The position numbers and the translations under genes were made by a program. Below are positions 30,618 through 30,796 of a stretch of 30,796 nt of DNA, piece after piece. Below the pieces are notes generated by a model. The model saw nothing but the letters and a program-made list of their open reading frames with translations. It had not been told where the DNA came from and searched no databases. Each line of letters begins with the position of its first letter. Within the stretch, counting starts at the first letter, position 1. The DNA is taken from positions 1-30,796 of the forward strand of contig JAMIFV010000063.1 in the NCBI GenBank assembly GCA_035906055.1, given 5' to 3'. Origin of the DNA: JAMIFV01 sp035906055. Its GTDB lineage: Bacteria; Pseudomonadota; Alphaproteobacteria; Rickettsiales; JABCZZ01.

Positions 30618-30796
30618 ATTAGATTTTTTTAACCCATTGTTTCAGTTGTTTTAATTGTGCTTGTGGGTTTGGATTGTTAAAACGCCACTCACATTCCTTC
30701 AAAAATAGCGCGAAATTCTGTCGTGGTACACCATTAAATTTCCGCATGTGCCGCTTGGCCTGATTCCAGAAATTCTCGATGCCATTAATGTGGTTT
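30597..30796 (-). mobile_element. Second IS1595-family copy, transposase 3' end (cut by window edge)
   Basis: The inverted repeat GGGGCTGTACCAGATAACTA reads inward from 30597, 22 bases before the transposase stop. It interrupts the DUF6499-like gene. The 8 flanking host bases (30589-30596, aaggaacc) differ from those beside the copy at the left edge (aaaaatag), so the two are separate insertions. Confidence 0.8.
30619..30796 (-). CDS. IS1595-family transposase, C-terminal 58 residues
   Basis: The minus strand reads HINGIENFWNQAKRHMRKFN, then GVPRQNFALFLKECEWRFNN and ends QLKQWVKKI before TAA at 30619-30621. The INGIENFW segment carries the catalytic Glu region and the ECEWRFN motif is diagnostic for IS1595-family DDE transposases. 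The N-terminal and central parts lie beyond the window. It cannot be joined to the N-terminal fragment at base 1 as one copy. Confidence 0.85.
   Translation of the reverse strand, partial: NHINGIENFWNQAKRHMRKFNGVPRQNFALFLKECEWRFNNPNPQAQLKQLKQWVKKI

Noticed and set aside
1..30796. Idea that the window is a small circular replicon joined at one IS copy
   Set aside because: The 8-base host flanks of the two IS ends differ (aaaaatag versus aaggaacc), and the content is chromosomal housekeeping.
1..30796. CRISPR array, rRNA operon or classical riboswitch
   Set aside because: No regularly spaced direct repeats, no rRNA-like stretches, and no recognisable riboswitch core were seen in any gap.

Overview
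The window looks like chromosomal DNA of a flagellated alphaproteobacterium. The evidence is an FtsZ whose C-terminus ends in EIPAFLRRQAN, a fliL-fliM-(DUF6468-like)-motE flagellar block, bolA/ftsZ and lon/clpX housekeeping genes, and a valyl-tRNA synthetase that reads like the archaeal/rickettsial form. Most of it is fairly GC-rich with tightly packed, often overlapping genes. The last ~2.6 kb (tRNA-Pro, tyrosine integrase, regulator) is visibly more AT-rich and accessory. I cannot name a genus.

Layout. 1-205: the N-terminal end of an IS1595-family transposase, inserted into and truncating a family 2 glycosyltransferase gene. 502-1275: mostly non-coding, with tRNA-Ala(TGC). 1276-4201: three-gene exporter operon (periplasmic adaptor, FtsX/MacB-type permease, ABC ATPase). 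4202-4564: no intact gene; two large palindromic repeats bracket a frameshifted remnant of a GIY-YIG nuclease. 4565-9319: aminotransferase (minus), M48 peptidase with TPRs, DsbA-like oxidoreductase, an orphan gene coupled to ispE. 9494-14012: fliL, fliM, DUF6468-like gene, motE, a small orphan and prmA. 13986-16783: XRE regulator, bolA, ftsZ. 17108-20954: lon and clpX, with a 141-bp imperfect palindrome before lon and interleaved inverted repeats after clpX. 21069-23113: two overlapping genes, a glycosyltransferase/methyltransferase-like fusion and a methyltransferase. 23126-26125: valS. 26312-27832: a lytic transglycosylase-domain protein. 28083-30617: tRNA-Pro(TGG), a small orphan ORF, a tyrosine integrase and a truncated element-type regulator. 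30597-30796: the C-terminal end of a second IS1595-family copy.

The most unusual feature is inside valS. A complete DUF559 (Vsr-like) endonuclease domain of about 100 residues, framed by two inverted, REP-like hairpin sequences, sits in frame in the synthetase immediately before the TTRPE motif of the editing domain; the reading frame stays open for 999 codons. A second, unrelated palindrome-family sequence lies in frame about 110 codons further on. The same second family flanks the decayed GIY-YIG nuclease at 4.2-4.5 kb and is read there in the same frame. Together this suggests that palindromic repeats in this genome travel with small nuclease genes and can settle inside essential coding sequences as tolerated peptide insertions. 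That is inference; the repeats, domains and frames are directly visible.
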